NCBI GenBank assembly: GCA_049511115.1 | Contig: JBEKYH010000048.1 | Span: forward strand, 1-16,567 | DNA: 16,567 nucleotides | Reading direction: 5' to 3' | Source of the DNA: JBEKYH01 sp049511115 | GTDB taxonomy: Bacteria > Planctomycetota > Phycisphaerae > Tepidisphaerales > Tepidisphaeraceae | In this document: in pieces, positions 1 to 6,878 of the stretch | Numbering within the stretch: the stretch's first letter is position 1 | Layout: each line of letters begins with the position of its first letter | Notes under the pieces: generated by a model | The model's input: the letters and a program-made list of their open reading frames with translations, nothing else | What the model was told of the DNA's origin: nothing | Databases searched by the model: none | Program-made: the position numbers and the translations under genes

Positions 1-57
1 GTTGAAAATGGCTTAACACGACCTTAATAAGTGCTCGCCGGCGATGCCCCAATGCCC

Positions 58-1017
58 TCATCCCATCATCATCCCCGGCGGCAATCGCCCCAAAACGGCG
101 ACGGCGAGGATGATGGCGGTGGCGAGTATCAATTCCACCAGGCAATTCCGTCGCAATTGCCGGGCGGATTTTTCCTGCGTTGCCGGTAACGCAATGCCCG
201 GCTTGAGGACCAGCAGATTGACCGCCCCAAAGACGATCATCGCGCAGAACAGCCCAACCTTCAGGCAAAGAACGCGGCCATACGCCGTCATATAGATGTC
301 GCACGCCTGTCGAAAAATGAAAAATCCGTTCGCCAAACCGGTAATGGCCAGAAGGATGACGCTGGTCAGGCTGATCGCCGAGAATCGTCGCGTCATCGCC
401 GCCATGATTGTCCATGCCGCGGGCGAAGGATCGCGCCGGAGGCGAAACATCATCAGCAAAAACGGCAGCAGCCCCGTCGGCCAGAAACTGACGACGGCCA
501 GATGCGCGCAATCGTCTGCCAAATGGAGGCCGGGCCAGGACCCGATTTGCCCATGCCCGGCCCACGCCAGACTCATCGAGAACGGCGCGGCGAAAACCAG
601 CGTCAGCCATACCAACAGCGGGAAGATGCGCCGCCGCGCCTGGCGCGAGAATAGCAGCAGCACGCCGCATATCCCTGCGCCCAGAAACAACAAACCGCGT
701 AACTGCCAGAGCGTCCCGAAATGCGTCTGGTTCAAAACGATGGAGATCGTTCCGCCTTGCATGGCCTGTGAATACGACAGCTCGCTCATGTCCATCGTGA
801 CGTAGACCAGCCACGCCACTCCGGACACCGCAGCGGCCGGCAGCGCGATGGCCAGCAACACGAGAAATATTTGCCGCCACGCATCGCGCTCGCCCCCCTG
901 CTCGCGCGGCGCGACGAAGCGGTCGAAGAGGCAGATTCCCAGCAGCACCATGCACGCCGCAAAATGCACGGCGCGGGCGATGACAAACCAGACCGGGATG
1001 GGGGCGCTGTCATCCAT
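58..1017 (-). CDS. copD: CopD-family copper resistance membrane protein
   Basis: Probable copper-handling inner-membrane protein of the CopD family (319 aa), thought to work with periplasmic CopC in copper transfer across the membrane. The protein is almost entirely hydrophobic, with about eight predicted helices. Family-like signs are the N-terminal 'ARAVHFAACMVLLG' helix, the 'DDCAHLAVVSFWPTGLLPF' segment that corresponds to the D-x-x-H helix of CopD proteins, and the short 'GRLPPG' C-terminus. It starts 4 bp after the CopC stop with no clear Shine-Dalgarno sequence, so translation is probably coupled to copC. This is the last gene of the copper operon inside the window. The family call rests on sequence style and on copC being adjacent; transport direction cannot be read from the sequence. 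Confidence 0.85.
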   Translation of the reverse strand: MDDSAPIPVWFVIARAVHFAACMVLLGICLFDRFVAPREQGGERDAWRQIFLVLLAIALPAAAVSGVAWLVYVTMDMSELSYSQAMQGGTISIVLNQTHFGTLWQLRGLLFLGAGICGVLLLFSRQARRRIFPLLVWLTLVFAAPFSMSLAWAGHGQIGSWPGLHLADDCAHLAVVSFWPTGLLPFLLMMFRLRRDPSPAAWTIMAAMTRRFSAISLTSVILLAITGLANGFFIFRQACDIYMTAYGRVLCLKVGLFCAMIVFGAVNLLVLKPGIALPATQEKSARQLRRNCLVELILATAIILAVAVLGRLPPGMMMG

Positions 1018-1021
1018 CGGT

Positions 1022-1393
1022 TTAGTTGGCCGCCTTCACAGTGAATTTGAAATCGCCCTGGGTATGGTGCGTGTCGACGGAGACGACTTTCCATGCGACC
1101 TTGTAGGTGCCCGCCGCCAGCGCCGGCACCGAGACGATCAGCAGCGTCTTATCCTTTTCATCCTGGTGGCAATCCTTCTTATCCACTTCCGTGCCGTTTC
1201 CATCGAGCACCTGCACGCTGCTGAAAGCCGGCTCAAGCTCCTGCGTGAACCAGATTTTTATCTGCGTGGGCGGTTGAGACAGCACCGCCCCCACCTTCGG
1301 ATCGGCGTGATCCAAAAACGCATGCGCCAGTGCGCCGTCCTGAATCACCAGCACCGCGATTAAACCGACGATGAACAATAAAAATGTTCTCAT
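1022..1393 (-). CDS. copC: CopC periplasmic copper-binding protein
   Basis: Small periplasmic Cu(II)-binding protein of the CopC/YobA family (123 aa). A signal peptide of about 23 residues ends in ALA, so the mature protein begins with a histidine (His24), as required for the N-terminal Cu(II) ligand in CopC proteins. The Asp-x-His part of the same site is visible as D107-T108-H109 in 'VDTHHTQGDF'. The 'HADPKVGAVLSQPP' start and the 'YKVAWKVVSVDTHH' strand are typical of the family. There is no Met-rich Cu(I) loop, so only the Cu(II) site is supported. One Cys (C75) is present. The ATG overlaps the TGA of the upstream beta-barrel gene as ATGA, and GGAG lies inside that gene's end, which points to translational coupling. 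copD follows 4 bp downstream. Confidence 0.93.
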   Translation of the reverse strand: MRTFLLFIVGLIAVLVIQDGALAHAFLDHADPKVGAVLSQPPTQIKIWFTQELEPAFSSVQVLDGNGTEVDKKDCHQDEKDKTLLIVSVPALAAGTYKVAWKVVSVDTHHTQGDFKFTVKAAN

Positions 1394-2301
1394 TTTGAAT
1401 CTCCAAAAAAGAGGGGATGTCCAAACAACTGCGGCAGCAAATCGTCGATGAATATTTCGACCTGAAGGACGGCCCCGACATGCAGTCCGCTGCGGCCGTT
1501 GACAGGAACAATCGCCTCAAGTCCGAGCTGGTAATACGGCGTATCCCACAGCACGCCGGGATAAATCTCCCCCGTGGTCTGGCCGCGCTGATCGCGGTTC
1601 TCGTTGGTGTCCATCGAGAACTCCACCAGCGGAATCATGTCCTTGAACGGATGCGGAAGCCCCGTGTCCTCCACCTCGTCTTCGAGGTATGGCAGGCTGT
1701 ATTCGACGGCGAATCCCCATTGGAACTGGTTGGGGTCGTCATCCTTGTTTGGAAACGTATTGGCCAACACGCCGGTGATTGCAAAAGGCTTCAGCACGCC
1801 CAGCGAATCCGGCAGATCGCCAAATCCCTTGCCGAAGTAAAACGTCGGCGAATAAGTGTTGAAGTTTTCCGAGCCTACATTGGACGTGCCGGTCCCGCCG
1901 AAGTCGGTTTCCAGGCCGACGGAGATAATGGCTTCATGCTCATCATTTTGCCAAAGCTGATACTTGGTGATGACGCTGAAATCATCCCAGCCGCCGGCGC
2001 CGCTTTGGCTGTCGGGCTTGTTGTAAATGTAATCGTCGGCCAGCCCCACCATGAAGTGGGGCAGGATCTCCTTGTCGAATTCGAAGGACGTGTCGGTCTC
2101 CCAAACCGAGGGCGTGCCGGGTTGTTTGAAAATCGAAACGACCGGCCCGGTCAGTTCATCAACGGCAAACGGATCATCCGTGGCAATCGTCGGTGGAAAG
2201 AAACGGTCGCCCACAAAGCCGTGTGCTCCGGCAAATCGAGCCGGCAGCACAGCGGCGCAGGCGGCGGCGCACGCCAATAGCGCGCGAGGCAGCGTTTTCA
2301 T
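1390..2301 (-). CDS. Exported beta-barrel-like outer membrane protein, copper operon
   Basis: Exported protein of 303 aa, probably an outer-membrane beta-barrel; function not recognised. The chosen ATG at 2301 has an AGGGGAC ribosome site and directly begins a signal peptide ending ARFAGA, with a mature N-terminus 'HGFVGDRFFPPTIATDDPF'. A longer reading frame reaching 2373 has no better start. The rest is rich in alternating aromatic/hydrophobic strands and Gly/Asp turns ('FSVITKYQLW', 'AIISVGLETDFGG', 'QFQWGFAVEYSLPYL', 'YYQLGLEAIVPVNG') and ends in a final amphipathic strand, as in barrel porins and transporter-like proteins. It overlaps copC by ATGA, so it belongs to the copper module. A role in moving metal across the outer membrane is inference from context only. 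Confidence 0.75.
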   Translation of the reverse strand: MKTLPRALLACAAACAAVLPARFAGAHGFVGDRFFPPTIATDDPFAVDELTGPVVSIFKQPGTPSVWETDTSFEFDKEILPHFMVGLADDYIYNKPDSQSGAGGWDDFSVITKYQLWQNDEHEAIISVGLETDFGGTGTSNVGSENFNTYSPTFYFGKGFGDLPDSLGVLKPFAITGVLANTFPNKDDDPNQFQWGFAVEYSLPYLEDEVEDTGLPHPFKDMIPLVEFSMDTNENRDQRGQTTGEIYPGVLWDTPYYQLGLEAIVPVNGRSGLHVGAVLQVEIFIDDLLPQLFGHPLFFGDSK

Positions 2302-2420
2302 GATAAGTCCCCTGGAAATGTTGCATTGAGATTCGCGTGAATGTTCAGTCGGCGAAAAAGCGCGCAGGCGCAATTCCGCAACAACTCAAACCAGACCAAA
2401 CATAACAAACAGCGGGAAAA

Positions 2421-2804
2421 TCACGCGACAGCCGGAGGACCGCGGCCGTCGTAGGGAGTGAGAACGATGCGAGCGACACAATCTTTGACCACCGCGTCGC
2501 GCACGCGGGCGACGAGGCCCAATGGAGCCAGCGAGAAATCCACCGGCGGCGGCACCGTCAGGTGAGCGGCGAAGTAGCAAATCGCACAGTGGCCGGCGGG
2601 ATTAGTCGGATTGCCAGGCGCCTGCGAATCTGTCGGCGTCTTCGATGTCGATTGGGCAGCGGGCGATGTCTGGCAGCAGCAGCATTCGCTCGACGTCGGC
2701 GTGCCGTCAACAGTGACAATCCCGCGCTGGTGGCCCGGGACGACGATCCCAAACCAGAAAAACAGGTACGCGGCAAGGAATATGCGAAGTGCCCGCTGCT
2801 TCAC
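2421..2804 (-). CDS. DUF2946-like Cys-rich membrane-anchored protein, copy 1
   Basis: Small protein (127 aa from the GTG) with an N-terminal hydrophobic anchor (residues about 8-23), a cluster of four consecutive cysteines (C41-C44), a Pro/Ser/Thr-rich linker, and a second site H72-C73-x-x-C76-x4-H81. The HCxxC motif and the 'RGPPA' tail resemble DUF2946, a family often found next to copper genes; metal binding is inferred, not shown. The GTG start is preferred because the upstream block is shared with copy 2 and contains a promoter whose transcript would begin at the GTG. An alternative in-frame ATG at 2861 overlaps the stop of the SCO fusion gene as ATGA with AGGGGA before it and would add 19 residues, so readthrough translation from the operon mRNA is also possible. 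Confidence 0.72.
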   Translation of the reverse strand: MKQRALRIFLAAYLFFWFGIVVPGHQRGIVTVDGTPTSSECCCCQTSPAAQSTSKTPTDSQAPGNPTNPAGHCAICYFAAHLTVPPPVDFSLAPLGLVARVRDAVVKDCVARIVLTPYDGRGPPAVA

Positions 2805-2811
2805 GGCGCGG

Positions 2812-2839
2812 AGTATACAAACGCGTTTGCCTAATGCAA
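2812..2839 (-). promoter_or_regulatory. Promoter with palindrome in spacer, Cys-rich copy 1
   Basis: TTGCAT, 16-bp spacer, TATACT on the minus strand. The -10 ends 7 bases before the GTG at 2804, so the predicted transcript starts at or next to the start codon. The spacer contains the perfect palindrome CAAACGCGTTTG (2818-2829), and GTTTGC-N5-GCAAAC overlaps the -35. The whole block is conserved in front of copy 2. It lies inside the longer reading frame of copy 1, so its conservation is not explained by coding alone. Confidence 0.6.
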
Positions 2840-2857
2840 ACGAGCTTTGATTGCCTT

Positions 2858-4060
2858 TCATTTGCCTGTCCCCTTGGCAAACTTGTCAGGCGCGAGCAGG
2901 AATAACCGACGGCAAGTATCGCTGCAGAAGTAATAACGCGTGCCCTTGTAATCGACGTGGATGGTCTGTTCGATTGCCTCCACTTCCATCTTGCACACCG
3001 GGTCGATTGCGTGAGGCACGCCGCTGGGCTCGGCCGATCCTTCGTCGGATGGCGGGGATTGATTGGCCAGGGATTTGATGTATTGCACCACCAGGTCAAG
3101 GTCGGAGTCTGCAAGCTGGGCGCGATAGCCGGGCATCAGCTTGGGATAGCCGGCCACCCGGACGGCATCGGGATCAAGCAGTGATTTTCGCAGGTAGCTG
3201 TCATCCGCGGTCAGCGTGCGTCCGTCGTCCAGGTGCACTTCATTCCCGTACAAGCCCGACAAGGAAGGTGCGACCCGCCCCTGCGAATGACAGGCGACGC
3301 ATCCGCACGCGAGATAAATCGCCGCCCCTGGCGCGTGCACGTTGATCCCCGCCGCGGGATCGGCCCATCCGGCTTGCGATAACGCCAATTGCGCGCCCGG
3401 CGCCCCTGCCAGATTCAACGCGTCCGCTCCCAACCGATGCAGCGCGTCTATGTCGCTGCTGTCGTACACGCCGCGCACCTTTCCCTGCGCGTCAACCAGA
3501 CTGAACAATCCGCTATGCTGGATCGGCTGATCCTTTTGGGGCGGTTGCACAAAGACCTTCATCCCCGCGGCGGTTTCAAGCAGATGCGTCGCATCGGTGC
3601 TGAGAAAATGCCATCTCGTCTCATCCGCCTTCCATCCCTTGGCATATTCCTTGAGCACGGCGGGCTTGTCGTGATCGGGATCGACAGAGAAAGACACCAA
3701 CTGCACGTCCGTAGCGCCAAGCAGCGTTTGCAGTTGTGACATGCGCAGCGTCATCATGGGGCAGATGCTGGTGCACGTAGTGAAGAAGAAATCGGCGATC
3801 CAGACATGCCCGCGCAGCTCATCGCTGGTAAATGTCCGGCCGTTTTCATCCACGTAACTGAAGGCCGGCGCATCCCATAGAACCGGCAGCGGGCTCCCTG
3901 GCTGCACGTGCGGCAACTGGTAGGCGGCTTCATCAGCAGAGGTGTCGGCGGAGGCGCCAGGAGAAGTCGGCTTCTTCACCAGCATCACGGCCAGCGCCAG
4001 GGTAGAGATTAACATCGCAACGAATACGCCGAGTAACACAGGCATTCGTGGTTTTGGCAT
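2858..4060 (-). CDS. SCO1/SenC - cytochrome c - YHS three-domain fusion
   Basis: Membrane-anchored protein of 400 aa with three domains. A signal anchor covers residues about 8-28. Residues about 60-210 form a SCO1/SenC thioredoxin-fold domain with the copper ligands C96 and C100 (CTSIC) and H182 (IQHSG); SCO proteins deliver copper to the CuA site of cytochrome oxidase. Residues about 240-332 form a class I cytochrome c domain with haem motif C254-V-A-C257-H258 and a likely axial Met309 in 'KLMPGY'. Residues about 352-397 form a YHS domain with C356, C379 and C383, a type linked with metal binding. SCO-cytochrome c fusions exist; the extra C-terminal YHS domain is unusual. The start has GAGGTG upstream. 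It follows the SOD gene after 36 bp, and its TGA overlaps the ATG of the longer form of the Cys-rich gene. All domains should lie outside the cytoplasm. Confidence 0.9.
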   Translation of the reverse strand: MPKPRMPVLLGVFVAMLISTLALAVMLVKKPTSPGASADTSADEAAYQLPHVQPGSPLPVLWDAPAFSYVDENGRTFTSDELRGHVWIADFFFTTCTSICPMMTLRMSQLQTLLGATDVQLVSFSVDPDHDKPAVLKEYAKGWKADETRWHFLSTDATHLLETAAGMKVFVQPPQKDQPIQHSGLFSLVDAQGKVRGVYDSSDIDALHRLGADALNLAGAPGAQLALSQAGWADPAAGINVHAPGAAIYLACGCVACHSQGRVAPSLSGLYGNEVHLDDGRTLTADDSYLRKSLLDPDAVRVAGYPKLMPGYRAQLADSDLDLVVQYIKSLANQSPPSDEGSAEPSGVPHAIDPVCKMEVEAIEQTIHVDYKGTRYYFCSDTCRRLFLLAPDKFAKGTGK

Positions 4061-4096
4061 GATTCACCTCATCCGTCGTCGTAATGGGCATCCGTC

Positions 4097-4873
4097 TCAG
4101 GCCTTTCCGGCCTGATGTCGCGCGCTCGTAAACGCGTCGTTGACGGCGCCCCAGTTCACAACATTCCACCATGCCTTGACGTAATCCGCCCTGACATTGT
4201 GGTACTTGAGGTAATAGGCATGCTCCCATACATCCAGCGGCAAAATGGGCACCGCTCCCGGCGCCAGTTGCAGATCATGCTGCTTGACTTGCAGGACGAT
4301 CAATCGGTCGCCCAGCGGTTCGTAGGCCAAAAGAGCCCATCCGCTCCCTTTGACACCCGCGGCGACGCGTGCGAAGCGCGTTTTAAATGCGTCCACCGAT
4401 CCAAAATCCCGCTTCAGCGCCTCCGCGATCCCGTCCACTGGCTCGCCCCCCGCTTTTGGCCCCATGATCGTCCAGAACAACGTGTGGAGCAGATGGCCGC
4501 CCGCATTGAAACTCAGGTCTTCCTGAAGCCCCACCAGCAGCGCTGCGTTAGGTTCGGGTGCGGCGTCCAGGGCCGCTAACGCCTTGATGGTGTTGTTCAA
4601 TCCGGTGACATAACCCTGATGGTGCTTGTCATGGTGCAAATGCATCGTGTCGGCGTCGATGTAGGGCTCCAACGCGTCATACGCATAGGGCAATGGCGGC
4701 AGAACGTAGACGCCGTCCTTAAACCCAGCTTGGCCCGACGACGAAGAGCCGCCGCCGGTCGCTCCCGCATCCGCCTGTGCCAGCAGGATGCGAGGCGCCA
4801 AGGCAATCCCGGCCAACGCCAGGGCGGGCAGGGTTCGCGTTACAACATCGCGACGCGTTAATTCGTCTTTCAT
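4097..4873 (-). CDS. sod: Exported Fe/Mn superoxide dismutase
   Basis: Converts superoxide to oxygen and hydrogen peroxide (258 aa from the chosen start). Metal ligands by alignment to the family are H80 (LHHDKHH), H130 (GGHLLHTLFW), D214 and H218 (LDVWEHAYYLKY); Tyr88 is the gateway tyrosine. The start at 4873 has a strong AAGGAGAA site and opens a signal of twin-arginine type ('TRRDVVTRTLPALALAG'), so the enzyme is probably exported folded through Tat. The residue matching Gln146 of E. coli Mn-SOD is His199, as in mycobacterial SODs, so Fe or Mn use cannot be decided from sequence. A Gly/Ser-rich stretch (residues 38-50) links the signal to the catalytic part. It sits between the Cys-rich copy 2 (142 bp upstream) and the SCO fusion (36 bp downstream). 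Confidence 0.94.
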   Translation of the reverse strand: MKDELTRRDVVTRTLPALALAGIALAPRILLAQADAGATGGGSSSSGQAGFKDGVYVLPPLPYAYDALEPYIDADTMHLHHDKHHQGYVTGLNNTIKALAALDAAPEPNAALLVGLQEDLSFNAGGHLLHTLFWTIMGPKAGGEPVDGIAEALKRDFGSVDAFKTRFARVAAGVKGSGWALLAYEPLGDRLIVLQVKQHDLQLAPGAVPILPLDVWEHAYYLKYHNVRADYVKAWWNVVNWGAVNDAFTSARHQAGKA

Positions 4874-5015
4874 AAGGTTCTCCTTATTTGGCCCGCGCAT
4901 GGGCGGGAAAAAACCAAGCGTGACAGAACGACGGCATGAGAGCCACTTGGGCTTTGCCGAAACCGGTTTGCGCCAGCGCGCATCCGCAATTTTCAATTGG
5001 AATGAAATTCGACAA

Positions 5016-5402
5016 TCACGCGAGGGCCGGAGGACCGCGGCCGTCGTAGGGAGTGAGAACGATGCGGGCGACACAATCCTTGACCACCGCCTCGCGCACG
5101 CGGGCGACGAGGCCCAATGGAGCCAGCGAGAAATCCACCGGCGGCGGCACCGTCAGATGCGCGGCGAAGTAGCAAATCGCACAGTGACTGGCGGGACTAG
5201 TCGGGGCACTGGGGGTCTGTGAATCCGCCGCAGTTTTCGATGGCGATTGATTGGCCGACGAAGTCTGGCAACAACAGCAGCATTCACTCGCATTCGGCGT
5301 GCCGTCAACGGTGACGATGCCGCGCTGGTGGCCGGGGACGACGATCCCAAACCAGAAAAGCAGGTACGCCGAAAGGAAGATGCGAACTGCCCTCATCTTC
5401 AC
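5016..5402 (-). CDS. DUF2946-like Cys-rich membrane-anchored protein, copy 2
   Basis: Paralogue of the Cys-rich protein at 2421-2804 (128 aa from the GTG). It has the same hydrophobic anchor, here with five consecutive cysteines (C41-C45), the same Pro/Ser/Thr linker with altered sequence, the same HCAICYFAAH site (H73, C74, C77, H82) and the same RGPPA tail. The last ~180 bases and the first ~90 bases are nearly identical in DNA to copy 1, while the linker has diverged. The start is GTG at 5402, or ATG two codons later at 5396 preceded by no clear Shine-Dalgarno sequence. A longer in-frame extension to 5522 would run through the upstream terminator and is unlikely. It is the first gene of the copper/SOD operon. 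Metal handling is inferred from the cysteines, the DUF2946 resemblance and the context. Confidence 0.72.
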   Translation of the reverse strand: MKMRAVRIFLSAYLLFWFGIVVPGHQRGIVTVDGTPNASECCCCCQTSSANQSPSKTAADSQTPSAPTSPASHCAICYFAAHLTVPPPVDFSLAPLGLVARVREAVVKDCVARIVLTPYDGRGPPALA

Positions 5403-5409
5403 GGCGCGG

Positions 5410-5437
5410 AGTATACAAATGCGTTTGCCTAATGCAA
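5410..5437 (-). promoter_or_regulatory. Promoter with palindrome in spacer, Cys-rich copy 2 / copper operon
   Basis: TTGCAT, 16-bp spacer, TATACT on the minus strand, 7 bases before the GTG at 5402. The spacer holds CAAACGCATTTG, the same palindrome as copy 1 with one mismatch, and TTGC-N5-GCAA spans the -35. It lies just after the terminator of the haemoglobin gene, so it is the likely main promoter of the operon running to copD. Confidence 0.62.
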
Positions 5438-5474
5438 CAACAAAGCGTCGGCGGACACCACGTTCCGCCGACGC
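5435..5474 (-). terminator. Intrinsic terminator of the truncated haemoglobin gene
   Basis: Perfect 11-bp stem (5445-5455 pairing with 5464-5474) with an 8-base loop. In the minus direction it is followed by CTTTGTTGTTG, a T-rich run. It lies 31 bases after the haemoglobin stop and its T tract runs into the -35 of the next promoter. Confidence 0.75.
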
Positions 5475-5505
5475 AATATTTTCGCCTTTGCGATGATCCT
5501 GCCAA

Positions 5506-6021
5506 TTACGGCTGGACAACATCGGGATACGTCGTCTTGACTACGGCGATCAGGTCGTTCTGTTCCTGCTGCGGGACGTTGAACTTGTTCAAGCTGGCCA
5601 CCAGATCGGCGGCGATGGCGTTGAACTCCGCGTCGGTGATCTTCATGCCCTTGTGCACGTCCTTGTCGGGCCGGCCTTCATAGGTCTGCGGGCCGCCCGT
5701 CGCCACCTCGATGAACTCGGTCAGATGCTTCTTGAGGATGGCAACATTCTCAGGCGTCGGATCCCACTGCGGAGCGCCCTCGACTCCCTTGCGGGTGAAA
5801 TTCACCGCCGGATCAGCGGCCGCGCGATTCACGAAGTCATCAACCACGGCCGATATCGCCGGGTCACCGCCAAGACGATCATACAATGACTTCGGGGCCG
5901 GTGTATTCGTGTTCGAGGTGCAACCGGTTGCCGTGAATACCGCCACTGGCGTCGCCAGGATGGCCGCTGCCAACACGATCCCACGTGCCGCCGACTTTGC
6001 CGCATTAAGAGCCTTTACCAT
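5506..6021 (-). CDS. Exported group 1 truncated haemoglobin
   Basis: Haem protein of the truncated haemoglobin family (171 aa), group 1 by pattern: 'YDRLGG' at 47-52, 'GGPQTYEGRPDKDVHKGMKI' with proximal His123, and a C-terminal GH region. It has an N-terminal hydrophobic segment followed by 'TATGC' (Cys34), a weak lipobox, so it is exported and perhaps lipid-anchored, unusual for a family that is mostly cytoplasmic. Aligned to M. tuberculosis trHbN, the distal Tyr B10 is replaced by Val64 and Gln E11 by Leu100, so the usual ligand-stabilising hydrogen bonds are missing. The ATG at 6021 is chosen over 6027 because AGGAAAGGA is then correctly spaced. It is followed by its own terminator, so it is probably monocistronic. 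Confidence 0.88.
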   Translation of the reverse strand: MVKALNAAKSAARGIVLAAAILATPVAVFTATGCTSNTNTPAPKSLYDRLGGDPAISAVVDDFVNRAAADPAVNFTRKGVEGAPQWDPTPENVAILKKHLTEFIEVATGGPQTYEGRPDKDVHKGMKITDAEFNAIAADLVASLNKFNVPQQEQNDLIAVVKTTYPDVVQP

Positions 6022-6080
6022 ACCCATTCCTTTCCTGTAAGGGTGAAAACCCAGACCTGTTAAGCCGCCTCAACTGCCAT

Positions 6081-6109
6081 AGTTAACCCGCCTCGGATTC
6101 TGGTGTCAA
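6081..6109 (-). promoter_or_regulatory. Possible promoter of the truncated haemoglobin gene
   Basis: TTGACA (perfect -35) and TTAACT (3 of 6) with a 17-bp spacer on the minus strand, about 60 bases before the start codon. The -10 is weak, so this is tentative. Confidence 0.4.
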
Positions 6110-6254
6110 GAAGTTACGATTTTCTTAACTGTGCCGATTGTGACGACTGTGCCGGTTTGTCCGCCCCTTTGGCGCCGAAAAACGCACCTTTCTGCCGTAA
6201 GCCCGGAATTCGCACTCACTTTCATCCACGACAAAATCCAGTAGTCTAGACGGA

Positions 6255-6815
6255 ATGTTCCCCGCACGGGCCAAAAAATACAGCAAGTGCCTGCACCCGA
6301 TTGAGCTGAAACTGCGCGACATTCAGCAGTTTTTTAACACCATGGACCCCTCGCCGTTCTTTGAGAAAGACCTGGACGCCGATGCCGAGGAGTACATCGT
6401 GAGCTGGGTGCGGGAGTTTCCCGTGGAAGAGCCGGCGGAGCTGATCGTTTATCTGAGCGATTTTCCCAGTACCGAAGATCCGCAACAATTGCTCGAACAG
6501 GCGATGCGAAACTATTTCACGCATCGCGTGAAGCTCAACCGCATGGAATTCCGTCAACTGATGAAGCAAGGCCGCCAGAGCCTGGTGATCGGCCTGACCT
6601 TCCTGGCGATCTGCCTCACGCTCAGCTCCATCCTTTCCAAGGCCCTGCCGCCGACGCTGGGCGACATCGTGAGCGAGAGCCTCACCATCGCCGGCTGGGT
6701 CGCCATGTGGCGGCCGATGGAGATATACCTCTACCAATGGTGGCCGCTGCGTCACAATGGGAAGATTTTTGACAAGTTAAGCAAGATGAAGGTGGCAGTG
6801 AAAAAATGGGTTTAG
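6255..6815 (+). CDS. Conserved-looking two-helix membrane protein, unknown function
   Basis: Protein of 186 aa whose function I do not recognise. Residues 1-105 are soluble and acidic to basic ('FNTMDPSPFFEKDLDADAEE', with FPVEEPAELIVYLSDFP), followed by two hydrophobic segments at about 108-130 and 143-166 and a short basic tail. The segment order suggests a large N-terminal cytoplasmic part and a helical hairpin anchor. The start at 6255 has no Shine-Dalgarno sequence, but TAGTCT lies 7 bases before it, a possible leaderless start. It stands alone: the minus-strand haemoglobin gene is upstream and a minus-strand oxidoreductase gene converges from the right. Confidence 0.75.
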   Translation: MFPARAKKYSKCLHPIELKLRDIQQFFNTMDPSPFFEKDLDADAEEYIVSWVREFPVEEPAELIVYLSDFPSTEDPQQLLEQAMRNYFTHRVKLNRMEFRQLMKQGRQSLVIGLTFLAICLTLSSILSKALPPTLGDIVSESLTIAGWVAMWRPMEIYLYQWWPLRHNGKIFDKLSKMKVAVKKWV

Positions 6816-6878
6816 CGACGTCACATTCTCGGCGTTTCCGCCCAGCCACCGCGGCGCGCGTTTAGAAATCAGATTTGT

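Noticed and set aside
1417..2280. 287-residue open frame on the plus strand
   Set aside because: It is the antisense of the beta-barrel gene; no domain, signal or ribosome site, and the minus-strand gene has a signal peptide and operon context.
5403..5522. Longer start for Cys-rich copy 2 at 5522
   Set aside because: It would place a terminator and the promoter inside the coding region and overlap the haemoglobin stop, without a ribosome site.
6816..6878. Terminator between the converging genes at 6815 and 6879
   Set aside because: Only an imperfect GGCGC/GCGCC pairing with a long loop was found; not strong enough to call.
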